Source: UBA9926 sp018645765 (lineage in GTDB: Bacteria; Pseudomonadota; Gammaproteobacteria; Pseudomonadales; Azotimanducaceae). Taken from it: a stretch of DNA of 64,000 nt. Below, one piece after another: positions 1 through 7,370 of this stretch. How positions within the stretch are numbered: position 1 is the stretch's first letter; each line of letters starts with the position of its first letter. Location: positions 220,522-284,521 of the forward strand of contig CASIBO010000003.1 in the NCBI GenBank assembly GCA_949372755.1, in the 5' to 3' direction. The position numbers and the translations under genes are program-made. The notes under the pieces were generated by a model. It worked only from the letters and a program-made list of their open reading frames with translations. It was not told the origin of the DNA and did no database searches.

Positions 1-65
1 AACACGATCTCGATCTCACTCCGCCCCATGGTTTCCCTAAGCGCTGCAAAGAATAAAACCTTCAC
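1..65 (-). CDS. moaD: MoaD, molybdopterin synthase small subunit (5' end only)
   Basis: Only the first 21 codons lie in the window. Read on the minus strand from a GTG at 65-63 they give MKVLFFAALRETMGRSEIEI, which matches the usual MoaD opening (a hydrophobic KVLFFA strand followed by LRE). MoaD is the ubiquitin-like sulfur carrier of molybdopterin synthase and acts one step after MoaC in molybdenum-cofactor synthesis. The GTG overlaps the moaC stop as GTGA, so the two are translationally coupled. The gene continues beyond the left edge. Confidence 0.8.
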   Translation of the reverse strand, partial: MKVLFFAALRETMGRSEIEIV

Positions 66-547
66 TGCTCGATCCCCCAATCCCCGGACTGCCCGCCCGA
101 TTTCTTGATCAATTTCACTTCCCCGATCACCATGGCCCTGTCGACGGCTTTACACATGTCATAAATTGTCAGTCCCGCGACGCAAACGGCCGTTAGCGCT
201 TCCATTTCAACCCCAGTACTACCGCGTAGTCGACATTCGGATTGAATACGGATCATGGACGCCGCCTCATCAATTTGGAACGTCACTTCAATCCCAGTTA
301 GCGCTAAAGGATGACAAAGGGGGATCAAGTCAGAGCAGCGTTTTGCCGCCTGAATACCCGCGATCTTAGCAACCGTCAGCACATCACCCTTTTTATGACT
401 CGCTTGAACAATCATCGCCAGGGTCTCTTTCGACATTGCCACCTGCCCACTCGCTCGGGCAATCCGCTGAGTTTCAAGTTTGTCGCTCACATCCACCATG
501 GTCGCTTCACCATTGGCATCGATGTGCGTAAGTATTTTTTCGGGCAT
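62..547 (-). CDS. moaC: MoaC, cyclic pyranopterin monophosphate synthase
   Basis: A 161-aa protein, the usual MoaC length. MoaC converts the 3',8-cyclo-GTP made by MoaA into cyclic pyranopterin monophosphate in molybdenum-cofactor synthesis. Recognisable signatures are MVDVSDK near the N terminus, the KGDVLTVAKIAGIQAAK helix, the IPLCHPL motif and the C-terminal MCKAVDR and KSGG segments that form the active site. ATG 547 is preferred because a GAGAAG Shine-Dalgarno-like element lies six bases upstream; a TTG two codons earlier (553) is possible. It overlaps moaD by 4 nt and is divergent from the Nudix gene, with only about 36 bp between them. Confidence 0.95.
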   Translation of the reverse strand: MPEKILTHIDANGEATMVDVSDKLETQRIARASGQVAMSKETLAMIVQASHKKGDVLTVAKIAGIQAAKRCSDLIPLCHPLALTGIEVTFQIDEAASMIRIQSECRLRGSTGVEMEALTAVCVAGLTIYDMCKAVDRAMVIGEVKLIKKSGGQSGDWGIEQ

Positions 548-583
548 AATCAACTTCTCTCATAAGATCGATCCGGAGGCAAC

Positions 584-1024
584 TTGAGCTGGCCACCCGA
601 AATCACTGTCGCGGCTATTGTAACCCGGAATGATACATTCCTCATGGTGGAAGAGATTGACCACGGCGACCTGGTTATCAACCAACCTGCTGGGCATTTA
701 GAACCCAACGAGTCACTCGTTGAGGCCATGATGCGCGAGGTGCTCGAAGAAACGAGCTACCTCACTCGACCTGAGGCCATCATTGGTCTCTATCAGTTTC
801 AGGCGCCTAACGAGGGACCATTGTATTTTAGAATTTGCTACTTAGCCCGCGTCATTGAAAAGACCCAGCAAGCCCTCGACCCTGATATCCAAGCCGCGCT
901 TTGGCTTACCCAAACAGACATCATGCAGCGCAAGCATCGCAGCCCTTTGGTTGCCCGCTGTTTGCAGGATTATCAAAACGGGCATCGCATCCCGCTCGAA
1001 CATTCCGCGTTGATCCTGTCATGA
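584..1024 (+). CDS. nudJ: Nudix hydrolase, NudJ type
   Basis: A 146-aa Nudix pyrophosphohydrolase. The Nudix box spans roughly residues 37-59 with GHLEPNESLVEAMMREVLEE, which supplies the Mg-binding REVLEE glutamates. The family member beside mnmA in gammaproteobacteria is NudJ, reported to act on thiamine pyrophosphates and nucleoside tri/diphosphates. The start is a TTG preceded by GGAGG at 575-579 (spacing 4); no in-frame ATG fits the N terminus better. It lies 40 bp before mnmA on the same strand, the common nudJ-mnmA-hflD-purB order. Confidence 0.88.
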   Translation: MSWPPEITVAAIVTRNDTFLMVEEIDHGDLVINQPAGHLEPNESLVEAMMREVLEETSYLTRPEAIIGLYQFQAPNEGPLYFRICYLARVIEKTQQALDPDIQAALWLTQTDIMQRKHRSPLVARCLQDYQNGHRIPLEHSALILS

Positions 1025-1064
1025 TCCGAGTTAACGACCCAAAGTTTGCTGGCGGGGCGCACCC

Positions 1065-2168
1065 GTGAGCGCGGCCAAGCGCGTCATCGTCGGGCTCTCG
1101 GGCGGCGTCGACTCATCCGTCAGCGCCTTACTGCTACAGGAGGCGGGCTATCAAGTCGAAGGCCTCTTCATGAAAAACTGGGAAGAGGATGACGGCGGCG
1201 AGTACTGCACCGCCAAACAGGATCTGCAGGACGCCCAGGCGGTGGCCGATCGTCTCAATATCCCACTGCATCAAGCGAATTTTGCAGCTGAGTATTGGGA
1301 TAATGTCTTTGATCATTTCTTGGCGGAATATCAAGCGGGTAGAACCCCAAATCCGGACGTGCTCTGTAATCGAGAAATCAAATTCAAAGTCTTTTTAGAT
1401 TATGCCCTGCTCTTGGGGGCCGATTTCATTGCAACCGGTCATTACGCGCGATTAAAGAGAACGCCGAATGGCCAAGTCGCCCTATTAAAAGGCTTAGATG
1501 CGAATAAAGATCAGTCTTACTTTTTACAATCGGTTTCGGCTGAGCAATTTGAACGCTGCTTGTTTCCGGTTGGCGAGCTGGAAAAAAAAGCGGTTCGCGC
1601 TCGGGCGACAGCCGCTGGCCTCATTACCCACAATAAAAAGGATTCGACCGGCATCTGCTTTATCGGTGAACGCCGGTTCAATGATTTCCTCAAGACCTAC
1701 CTGCCCAGCCAACCCGGGGAAATTCGCTCGACGGAGGGCGCGTATCTTGGCCAGCACCAAGGATTGATGTACCACACCCTTGGACAGCGTCAAGGCCTCG
1801 GAATCGGTGGGGTCCGTGGCACGCCCGATGCACCTTGGTACGTGGCGGGCAAAAACCTTGGGGACAACACGCTGCTCGTTTGCCAAGGCCATGATCACCC
1901 AAGCTTGTTGTCACAGACGGTGACCATCGCTCAACTGCACTGGGTCAATGACCCGCCGAAGGCAGCCCGAGTCGCTGTCAAATTACGGTATCGCCAAGCC
2001 GATCAATTCGGCGAACTGACCTGTCATGATTCGAGTGGTGAGCGCTTAACCGTCAGCTTTGAGACGCCCCAACGGGCAGCAACACCCGGACAATGGGCCT
2101 GCTTTTACGATGACGATATTTGTCTTGGCGGTGGTGTAATCGAGAGCAGCGTGGGCGTCGCGCCATGA
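1065..2168 (+). CDS. mnmA: MnmA, tRNA-specific 2-thiouridylase
   Basis: A 367-aa protein that thiolates uridine 34 of tRNA-Lys, -Glu and -Gln (s2U34), taking sulfur relayed by the Tus/IscS system. The PP-loop GLSGGVDSS (residues 10-18) binds ATP. The two catalytic cysteines are visible: Cys101 in LCNREIKF and Cys198 in STGICFIGER. The start is GTG. Its stop overlaps the hflD ATG (ATGA), the arrangement seen in many gammaproteobacteria. Confidence 0.96.
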   Translation: MSAAKRVIVGLSGGVDSSVSALLLQEAGYQVEGLFMKNWEEDDGGEYCTAKQDLQDAQAVADRLNIPLHQANFAAEYWDNVFDHFLAEYQAGRTPNPDVLCNREIKFKVFLDYALLLGADFIATGHYARLKRTPNGQVALLKGLDANKDQSYFLQSVSAEQFERCLFPVGELEKKAVRARATAAGLITHNKKDSTGICFIGERRFNDFLKTYLPSQPGEIRSTEGAYLGQHQGLMYHTLGQRQGLGIGGVRGTPDAPWYVAGKNLGDNTLLVCQGHDHPSLLSQTVTIAQLHWVNDPPKAARVAVKLRYRQADQFGELTCHDSSGERLTVSFETPQRAATPGQWACFYDDDICLGGGVIESSVGVAP

Positions 2169-2779
2169 ACCCCATTCAAGGTCGAACCGTTGCCTTATCC
2201 GCTTTGGTGCAAGCTGGGTCACTCTGCCTGAACGTTGCCAAATCAGGATTGTTAGCGAGCGACGCGGTGGAAACCTGCCGAGAAAGTCTTTTTCGTTTTG
2301 ATGCGGTCACCCCCTTTGATATTTACAACACGGGCGACCTGCTCGCCCACGGCAAACACAAGCTCGGTCAGATGCTCAGCCAACCAACTGAATCTGATCG
2401 TGACCTGCTCGCTTTGGGGGGACAAATTCTTGGTTTGGCGCGGCGATTTAAAACCAATGATCAAGCCCAACGCGCAGTCAGGGCTGATCTGTTCACAGCG
2501 CTTGAAAGGGTTCAAGGATTGCAAGAAAAAGCCGAGAGGGTGTCCGCCCTCGATCACAGTTGCGCCACGCTCTATCAAAAGCATATCAGTCCCCTTGCGC
2601 GCCGTATTATCATTCATGGCAACCCAGTCCAACTTAAAAGACAGGAGAATGCCGACCGCATCAGAATGTTATTACTGGCGGGTCTCCGCGCTGGCGTTTT
2701 GTTTTATCAGTTGAAAGGATCTCGCTGGCAACTGCTCATGCAGCGACAGCAAATTCGTCATCAATTAAACTTCATATAA
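2165..2779 (+). CDS. hflD: HflD, high-frequency lysogenization protein homologue
   Basis: A 204-aa all-helical protein of the HflD family, peripheral to the inner membrane in Escherichia coli, where it was found through its effect on phage lambda CII. Evidence is the sequence near the start (GRTVALSALVQA), the ISPLARRIIIHGNP segment, the LLAGLRAGVLFYQLKGSRW motif near the C terminus, and its position between mnmA and purB. The open frame extends 15 codons upstream, but ATG 2165 overlaps the mnmA stop as ATGA and gives the usual family length. Its cellular role outside E. coli is poorly understood. Confidence 0.9.
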   Translation: MNPIQGRTVALSALVQAGSLCLNVAKSGLLASDAVETCRESLFRFDAVTPFDIYNTGDLLAHGKHKLGQMLSQPTESDRDLLALGGQILGLARRFKTNDQAQRAVRADLFTALERVQGLQEKAERVSALDHSCATLYQKHISPLARRIIIHGNPVQLKRQENADRIRMLLLAGLRAGVLFYQLKGSRWQLLMQRQQIRHQLNFI

Positions 2780-2780
2780 T
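2754..2780 (+). promoter_or_regulatory. Candidate sigma70 promoter for purB
   Basis: A perfect TATAAT at 2775-2780 overlaps the hflD stop codon. The best -35 is weak (TTCGTC at 2754-2759, spacer 15). A start about 7 bp downstream leaves a short leader of about 25 nt before the purB ATG. It would let purB be transcribed separately from the upstream genes. No PurR operator is obvious. Confidence 0.4.
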
Positions 2781-2811
2781 GTCTCCACCCGCCAACATTT
2801 GAGAGCCGCTC

Positions 2812-4206
2812 ATGGACCTATTCTCCCTTACCGCCGTTTCACCAATCGATGGTCGTTACAGCGCCAAAACGATTAGCCTACGCGAACTGGTCAGCGAGTA
2901 TGGGCTGATCAAAGCACGCGTTCGCGTTGAAGCGGAATGGCTGAGTTTTCTGGCCGTTCAGGCGCAGCTACCGGAGCTGAGCGATTTTGGGCAAACCCAA
3001 GTCGAAGCTTTACAACCCCTTATTCACGACTTCCATGCCGAGCAAGCGGCTCAGATCAAAGCCATCGAGCAAACCACGAACCATGATGTTAAGGCGGTCG
3101 AGTACTTCATTAAAGATTTCATCAAGGCATCACAAGACCCTATTTTAATTAAACATTTAGAGTTTGTTCATTTCGCCTGCACCTCAGAAGATATCAACAA
3201 CCTATCCCATGCGTTGATGCTGAAATCCGCCATGACCACGGTCATATTACCGTTGATCAATCGGTTACTGTCATCTCTTCGAAACCTAGCAACCGAAACG
3301 CTAAACCAATCCATGCTGGCCCGTACCCATGGCCAAACAGCCTCTCCCACGACGGTTGGCAAGGAACTCGTCAACGTCATTGCCCGGCTTGAGCGTCAAG
3401 TTACGCAGCTCAACCAACAGGTTTACTTGGGCAAGATCAACGGCGCCGTGGGTAATTTTAATGCGCATCATCAGGCTTATCCTGAACTCGACTGGCCTGC
3501 GCTCGGCCAACAATTTGTCGAAAGCTTAGGGCTTACCTTTAACCCCTTGACCACTCAAATCGAGCCCCACGACTATATCGCCGAGCTGTTCCAGAATTTA
3601 GGACGCTTGAACACCATCCTGATCGACTTTAATCGCGACATTTGGTCCTATATTTCGATTGGCTACTTTAAACAGCGCGCGGTCGCGGGCGAGACCGGCT
3701 CCTCCACCATGCCGCACAAAGTCAATCCCATCGATTTCGAAAATTCTGAAGGCAACCTGGGCCTGGCCAATGCTGTATTGCATCACCTCGCTGAAAAACT
3801 GCCCATCTCTCGCTGGCAACGGGATTTAAGCGACTCGACCGTACTGAGGAACTTGGGGACGGGCTTGGCCTACAGTTTGATTGGCTATGAATCCACTTTG
3901 AAGGGACTGGGCAAATTAGAGCTGAACGCGACCGCCCTTGATACCGACTTAGAGCATGCCTGGGAAGTGTTGGGAGAGGCGGCACAAACGGTCATGCGCC
4001 GACTGGGCGTTGCAAACCCTTATGAAATCATCAAAGACAAAACCCGTGGGCAAGGGTTAGACGAGGCCGGCTGGCAAACCTTGATCGCGGCGCTAGACCT
4101 GCCGGAACCGGTTCGCCTTGCGTTACTGGCCTTAACGCCGGCCGACTACACCGGCCGCGCAGCGGCTCTCGGCGCAGATTACCTTGCGCAAAACGATGTC
4201 GACTGA
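2812..4206 (+). CDS. purB: PurB, adenylosuccinate lyase
   Basis: A 464-aa member of the fumarase/aspartase superfamily. It releases fumarate from SAICAR and from adenylosuccinate in purine synthesis. Family motifs in order are SPIDGRY at the N terminus, TSEDINN, the catalytic-histidine region ARTHGQTASPTT and the signature loop GSSTMPHKVNP that carries the catalytic serine. The length fits the E. coli-type PurB subgroup. It follows hflD by 32 bp, and its last codons overlap the start of the next gene. Confidence 0.97.
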   Translation: MDLFSLTAVSPIDGRYSAKTISLRELVSEYGLIKARVRVEAEWLSFLAVQAQLPELSDFGQTQVEALQPLIHDFHAEQAAQIKAIEQTTNHDVKAVEYFIKDFIKASQDPILIKHLEFVHFACTSEDINNLSHALMLKSAMTTVILPLINRLLSSLRNLATETLNQSMLARTHGQTASPTTVGKELVNVIARLERQVTQLNQQVYLGKINGAVGNFNAHHQAYPELDWPALGQQFVESLGLTFNPLTTQIEPHDYIAELFQNLGRLNTILIDFNRDIWSYISIGYFKQRAVAGETGSSTMPHKVNPIDFENSEGNLGLANAVLHHLAEKLPISRWQRDLSDSTVLRNLGTGLAYSLIGYESTLKGLGKLELNATALDTDLEHAWEVLGEAAQTVMRRLGVANPYEIIKDKTRGQGLDEAGWQTLIAALDLPEPVRLALLALTPADYTGRAAALGADYLAQNDVD

Positions 4207-5614
4207 CCCGACCATCCGCAATACCCGGGTTATCCCGGCCACCTGGCAGAGCGAATCCAGCGCCCTTAAGGCCATTCGAACCACGGTTTTTATCATCGAG
4301 CAAGACGTGCCCGTTGCAGATGAGTGGGACCAACTCGACGCCTTGAGCTGGCATTACTTAGCGTTCAACGCCGAAGACCAACCCATCGGGTGCGGTCGTT
4401 TAACGCCCCAAGGCCAAATATCGCGCATGGCGGTCCTGCAGCCTTACCGCGGACAGGGCGTCGGGCAAGCGCTCATGGCAACCATCCTCGAGTTTGCGCG
4501 CTCCCGATTTAAAAGACTCCACCTGCATGCTCAGCTGCCGGCGATTGGATTTTATGAACAATTCGGCTTTACCTTAATCGGCTCAACCTTCGAAGACGCC
4601 GGTATCCTACATCGGACTATGGAGCTCATCGCGCCGCAAAAAAACCAAGGGTTCTCAGGCAGCCGACCGCCAACAGCCTTGATCCGAAACCCAGAACTGA
4701 CCCTTCATGAAGTCTCCGCCGCAGACTACATCACAGCGATCGCAGAACTTACCAATATGCCGCCTGCGCCAGAACCTGATCCAGCGAATACATCAAGGCA
4801 TGTCGAGTATTTTATCGCAACCGCCCGAGATGTCATTCAAGGTGGTTTAATCCTGATAGAGGGGGCCATCATCGACACAATCCGCTTGCGCATGGGCGCA
4901 ATCGATGAGGTCGCGCTTGCACTCATTGATGCCGCAAAAAGCAAAGCCCTGCGTTACCAAACTGATTGGTTATACCTCAACGACCCCACCTTTTCGGCGC
5001 AACGGGCTGATCAATTTGGCTTTGAAGTCCGCAAAGGTTCCCTCTGCCTGGCACTGGCTAGCCCAGCCCAGGCGAGCAGCGCAACAAACTTGCGCGGCGA
5101 ACCAACCCAAACCAACCTCTTGGAAGTGCACGACCCCAAAGTCCGGCAATACATTCGAGGCTTACCCGATTGTGTTACCGCGATCACTACGCTTATCCAA
5201 TTGAGCAAAAACCGGATCCGCCTTTGGACGCCTTCAATCGATGTCGCGTTGTACAGCCACGCCGCGCTGATGGCGCACTTCAAAAACCTGGCCCTGAAAA
5301 ACAAACACACCCACATTGAAATTTTACTCACTGACAGCCGGTCTTTAGTGGAACAGGGCCATCTTTTACTGGAACTCAGTCGACGACTTCCCTCGAGCAT
5401 TCAAATCAAACGCGCGGCCCCCGAACAGGCGACATCCGTCGAGGAAGTGTTGTTAATTGATGACCGGACCGTTTTTTTTAGACCGAACCATTCTGATTAC
5501 CACGCTTGGGCGTGCCTTGATGACATTCTCGCCGCGCGACGGTTACATGAACCGTTCAAAGTTGCCTGGCAAAATGCCCTTGAAGACCCACAATTGCGGG
5601 TTCTGAAACTCTGA
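4196..5614 (+). CDS. GNAT acetyltransferase fused to a DUF7931-like domain
   Basis: A 472-aa multidomain protein. Residues 1-145 form an ElaA/GNAT-type N-acetyltransferase with the acetyl-CoA loop PYRGQGVGQALM and a C-terminal FYEQFGF strand. Residues about 160-300 look like a second, degenerate GNAT-like segment (RADQFGFEV repeats the theme) without a clear acetyl-CoA loop. Residues about 310-472 resemble the DUF7931 domain found behind GNAT domains in gammaproteobacteria, perhaps a phospholipase-D-like fold. Substrate is unknown. ATG 4196 overlaps the purB end by 11 nt; a TTG at 4184 would add four residues. Domain borders are estimates. Confidence 0.8.
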   Translation: MSTDPTIRNTRVIPATWQSESSALKAIRTTVFIIEQDVPVADEWDQLDALSWHYLAFNAEDQPIGCGRLTPQGQISRMAVLQPYRGQGVGQALMATILEFARSRFKRLHLHAQLPAIGFYEQFGFTLIGSTFEDAGILHRTMELIAPQKNQGFSGSRPPTALIRNPELTLHEVSAADYITAIAELTNMPPAPEPDPANTSRHVEYFIATARDVIQGGLILIEGAIIDTIRLRMGAIDEVALALIDAAKSKALRYQTDWLYLNDPTFSAQRADQFGFEVRKGSLCLALASPAQASSATNLRGEPTQTNLLEVHDPKVRQYIRGLPDCVTAITTLIQLSKNRIRLWTPSIDVALYSHAALMAHFKNLALKNKHTHIEILLTDSRSLVEQGHLLLELSRRLPSSIQIKRAAPEQATSVEEVLLIDDRTVFFRPNHSDYHAWACLDDILAARRLHEPFKVAWQNALEDPQLRVLKL

Positions 5615-5820
5615 AATTTTGCCTCAGCTTCAAACCACTTGCACGATGCGCGCTGAGGGATCCAGGAGCGCTTGATTCAACTTTCAAAACCCACCGCCTG
5701 CCGTGACAGCAAACACTAGGCAACGTCTTTGACCTGAGCCCTGCCTCCAACCTAGAGCAACCTGCCCCCGGATTCACGCAGCAAGAAACCTCAATGCTTG
5801 CCGCCACACCCAGGATACTT

Positions 5821-5829
5821 TGGTATAGT
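5821..5829 (+). promoter_or_regulatory. Candidate extended -10 promoter upstream of the PHP gene
   Basis: TGGTATAGT at 5821-5829 is an extended -10 element (TG, one base, TATAGT). A TTGCCG at 5798 is the nearest -35 match, but its 20-bp spacer is long, so the element probably relies on the TG extension. It lies 28 bp before the TTG start of the PHP gene. Confidence 0.4.
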
Positions 5830-5856
5830 GCTTGTCGCCTCAAGAAGAGCTCTACT

Positions 5857-6744
5857 TTGAAAGCTGATCTGCACTGCCATACCCATCTGTCCGACGGCCA
5901 ACACACTCCGGCCTTTGTCATTGAACGGGCCCGCGCGAACCTTGTTACGCATCTAGCCATTACGGATCACGACGTCAGTCAAACGCTACCGCAGACCATG
6001 GGCTATCAAGATATAGCCTTGATCCATGGCGTTGAGATCTCTTGCCTATGGGAGGCCATTGAAGTCCACATCGTCGGTCTATTTGTCGACCCAACCAATA
6101 CCCATCTCCAAACGCTACTCAGCACGCAGCAGCTTCGGCGGCGCGAGCGCGTCGCTCAAATCGATGCCAAGCTCACCGCGCTCGGCACCACCGGGCTGCT
6201 GCCGGGCTTACTGGCAATGCCCGCCATTGCCTTAACCCGAAGCCATGTTGCGGATTTCCTAGTGGCCAACAATGTTTGCAAAAACCGGCAGAAAGCGTTC
6301 AAAACCCATCTAAATCGATCCGGCAAGTTGTTTGTTGCCGCGCAGTGGTGCGACCACACCGAGGCTGCGCGCGCTATTAAAGCAGCTGGCGGCATCCCGG
6401 TTCTCGCGCACCCTGGCCGGTATGCTATGAACAAGACGAAGTTACATCGGCTGGTCGAATGCTTTGCCGCCGCTGGCGGCGAGGGTCTTGAGGCGTCCTA
6501 TCCGAATATTGCGCCCGATATGAACCAGTATCTGATGCAGCTCGCTGTCGAACATGGGTTATACCTCTCAACCGGATCAGATTTTCACGATGCCGCCGCG
6601 CATTGGACCGATGTGGGTAAATTCCCAACCCTTGATCGCGCGGCGGCACAGCACGGGATTTGGCATCATCCTATTTGGCTGGCACACGACCGCGCCTTGC
6701 AAGCAGTTGGCGCTCAGAAAGCTGCCAGCCAAGCAACGCTTTAG
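5857..6744 (+). CDS. rnm: PHP-domain phosphoesterase, RNase AM (YciV/TrpH) type
   Basis: A 295-aa PHP (polymerase and histidinol phosphatase) metallohydrolase. Metal ligands are apparent in ADLHCHTHLSDG at the N terminus, in ITDHDVS, in the GVEIS segment, in PVLAHPGRY and in the C-terminal GSDFHDA. E. coli YciV (RNase AM) is a 5'-3' exonuclease that trims 5S and other rRNA 5' ends and also acts on pAp, so a similar role is likely. TTG 5857 is chosen because it begins the domain and follows AAGAAGAG by about seven bases; the longer open frame starts with non-homologous residues. It lacks the usual YciO partner downstream. Confidence 0.82.
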   Translation: MKADLHCHTHLSDGQHTPAFVIERARANLVTHLAITDHDVSQTLPQTMGYQDIALIHGVEISCLWEAIEVHIVGLFVDPTNTHLQTLLSTQQLRRRERVAQIDAKLTALGTTGLLPGLLAMPAIALTRSHVADFLVANNVCKNRQKAFKTHLNRSGKLFVAAQWCDHTEAARAIKAAGGIPVLAHPGRYAMNKTKLHRLVECFAAAGGEGLEASYPNIAPDMNQYLMQLAVEHGLYLSTGSDFHDAAAHWTDVGKFPTLDRAAAQHGIWHHPIWLAHDRALQAVGAQKAASQATL

Positions 6745-6855
6745 CGTCATAATCTGCAACGCGCTTAAGTGATTTCTGTCAATACTCATTCGTCAATATC
6801 GCGCGTTGAATCGAAGATCCCTGTTACACTCACTTCTCAACAGGAAATTGATGCT

Positions 6856-7047
6856 ATGAAAAATTTGCTTTTAGTCTTCGGTTTATCACTAACACTCACC
6901 GGCTGCGTAACGGCGACCTTGGCGACTGCTGTCGTCAAAACGACCGCGGCGGTTATAACCTTGCCCGTTAAAGCCGTAGGAGCTGCTGCGAAGGCGATCA
7001 CACCGGATAATGAGGGATCTGATGAGGCGGCTGACGAATCAGACTAA
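6856..7047 (+). CDS. Small lipoprotein, NF038104-like
   Basis: A 63-aa predicted lipoprotein. The signal MKNLLLVFGLSLTLTGC ends in a lipobox (LTGC), with Cys17 as the lipidated residue. The mature part is alanine- and valine-rich (TATLATAVVKTTAAVITLPVKA), then short and acidic at the C terminus. This resembles the small lipoprotein family tagged NF038104; its function is unknown. The open frame reaches 29 codons further upstream, but only ATG 6856 gives the signal peptide. TACACT preceded by TG at 6822-6830 may be its -10. Confidence 0.75.
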   Translation: MKNLLLVFGLSLTLTGCVTATLATAVVKTTAAVITLPVKAVGAAAKAITPDNEGSDEAADESD

Positions 7048-7370
7048 ACACCTCTAGCGCGCCCTCGTTGCAACGACTGCAGCAAGCGGTGGGGCGTCGC
7101 GAGCAACCTTGTGAGCGGCCCTTCATTCGCTCAGTCTGAATCAAATACCGCAGTACCCAACGATTAAGGGTTGCCGTCGTGCGGCCAGCCCATTACCGCT
7201 TGCCACAGCCCAGCGCAAACGCATTATCTGGCGCCGCACCTAGCCCGGCAGCTATCAAAAAATGCCGGGCACGTTGGGCGACCGACCGTGCGTCGACTGG
7301 ATCAGAACGGAAGAATTTTGCCAAAGTCACAAAGCAATAACGCAGCGACAATCAGGCAGCACAACATCAA
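7048..7370. other. Intergenic region between convergent genes
   Basis: This stretch separates the lipoprotein gene (plus) from the DUF349 gene (minus). No credible coding frame or RNA gene is seen. The only structure noticed is the hairpin at 7243-7270, listed separately. Confidence 0.6.
7243..7270. terminator. Perfect 8-bp inverted repeat, possible terminator
   Basis: GCCCGGCA (7243-7250) and TGCCGGGC (7263-7270) pair perfectly around a 12-nt loop that contains six A on the plus strand. It lies between two converging genes, which suits a terminator, but the T run falls in the loop on the minus strand and not after the stem, so intrinsic termination is uncertain. Confidence 0.35.

Noticed and set aside
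1524..1914. Two long minus-strand frames inside mnmA
   Set aside because: Shadows of the mnmA reading frame without family resemblance.
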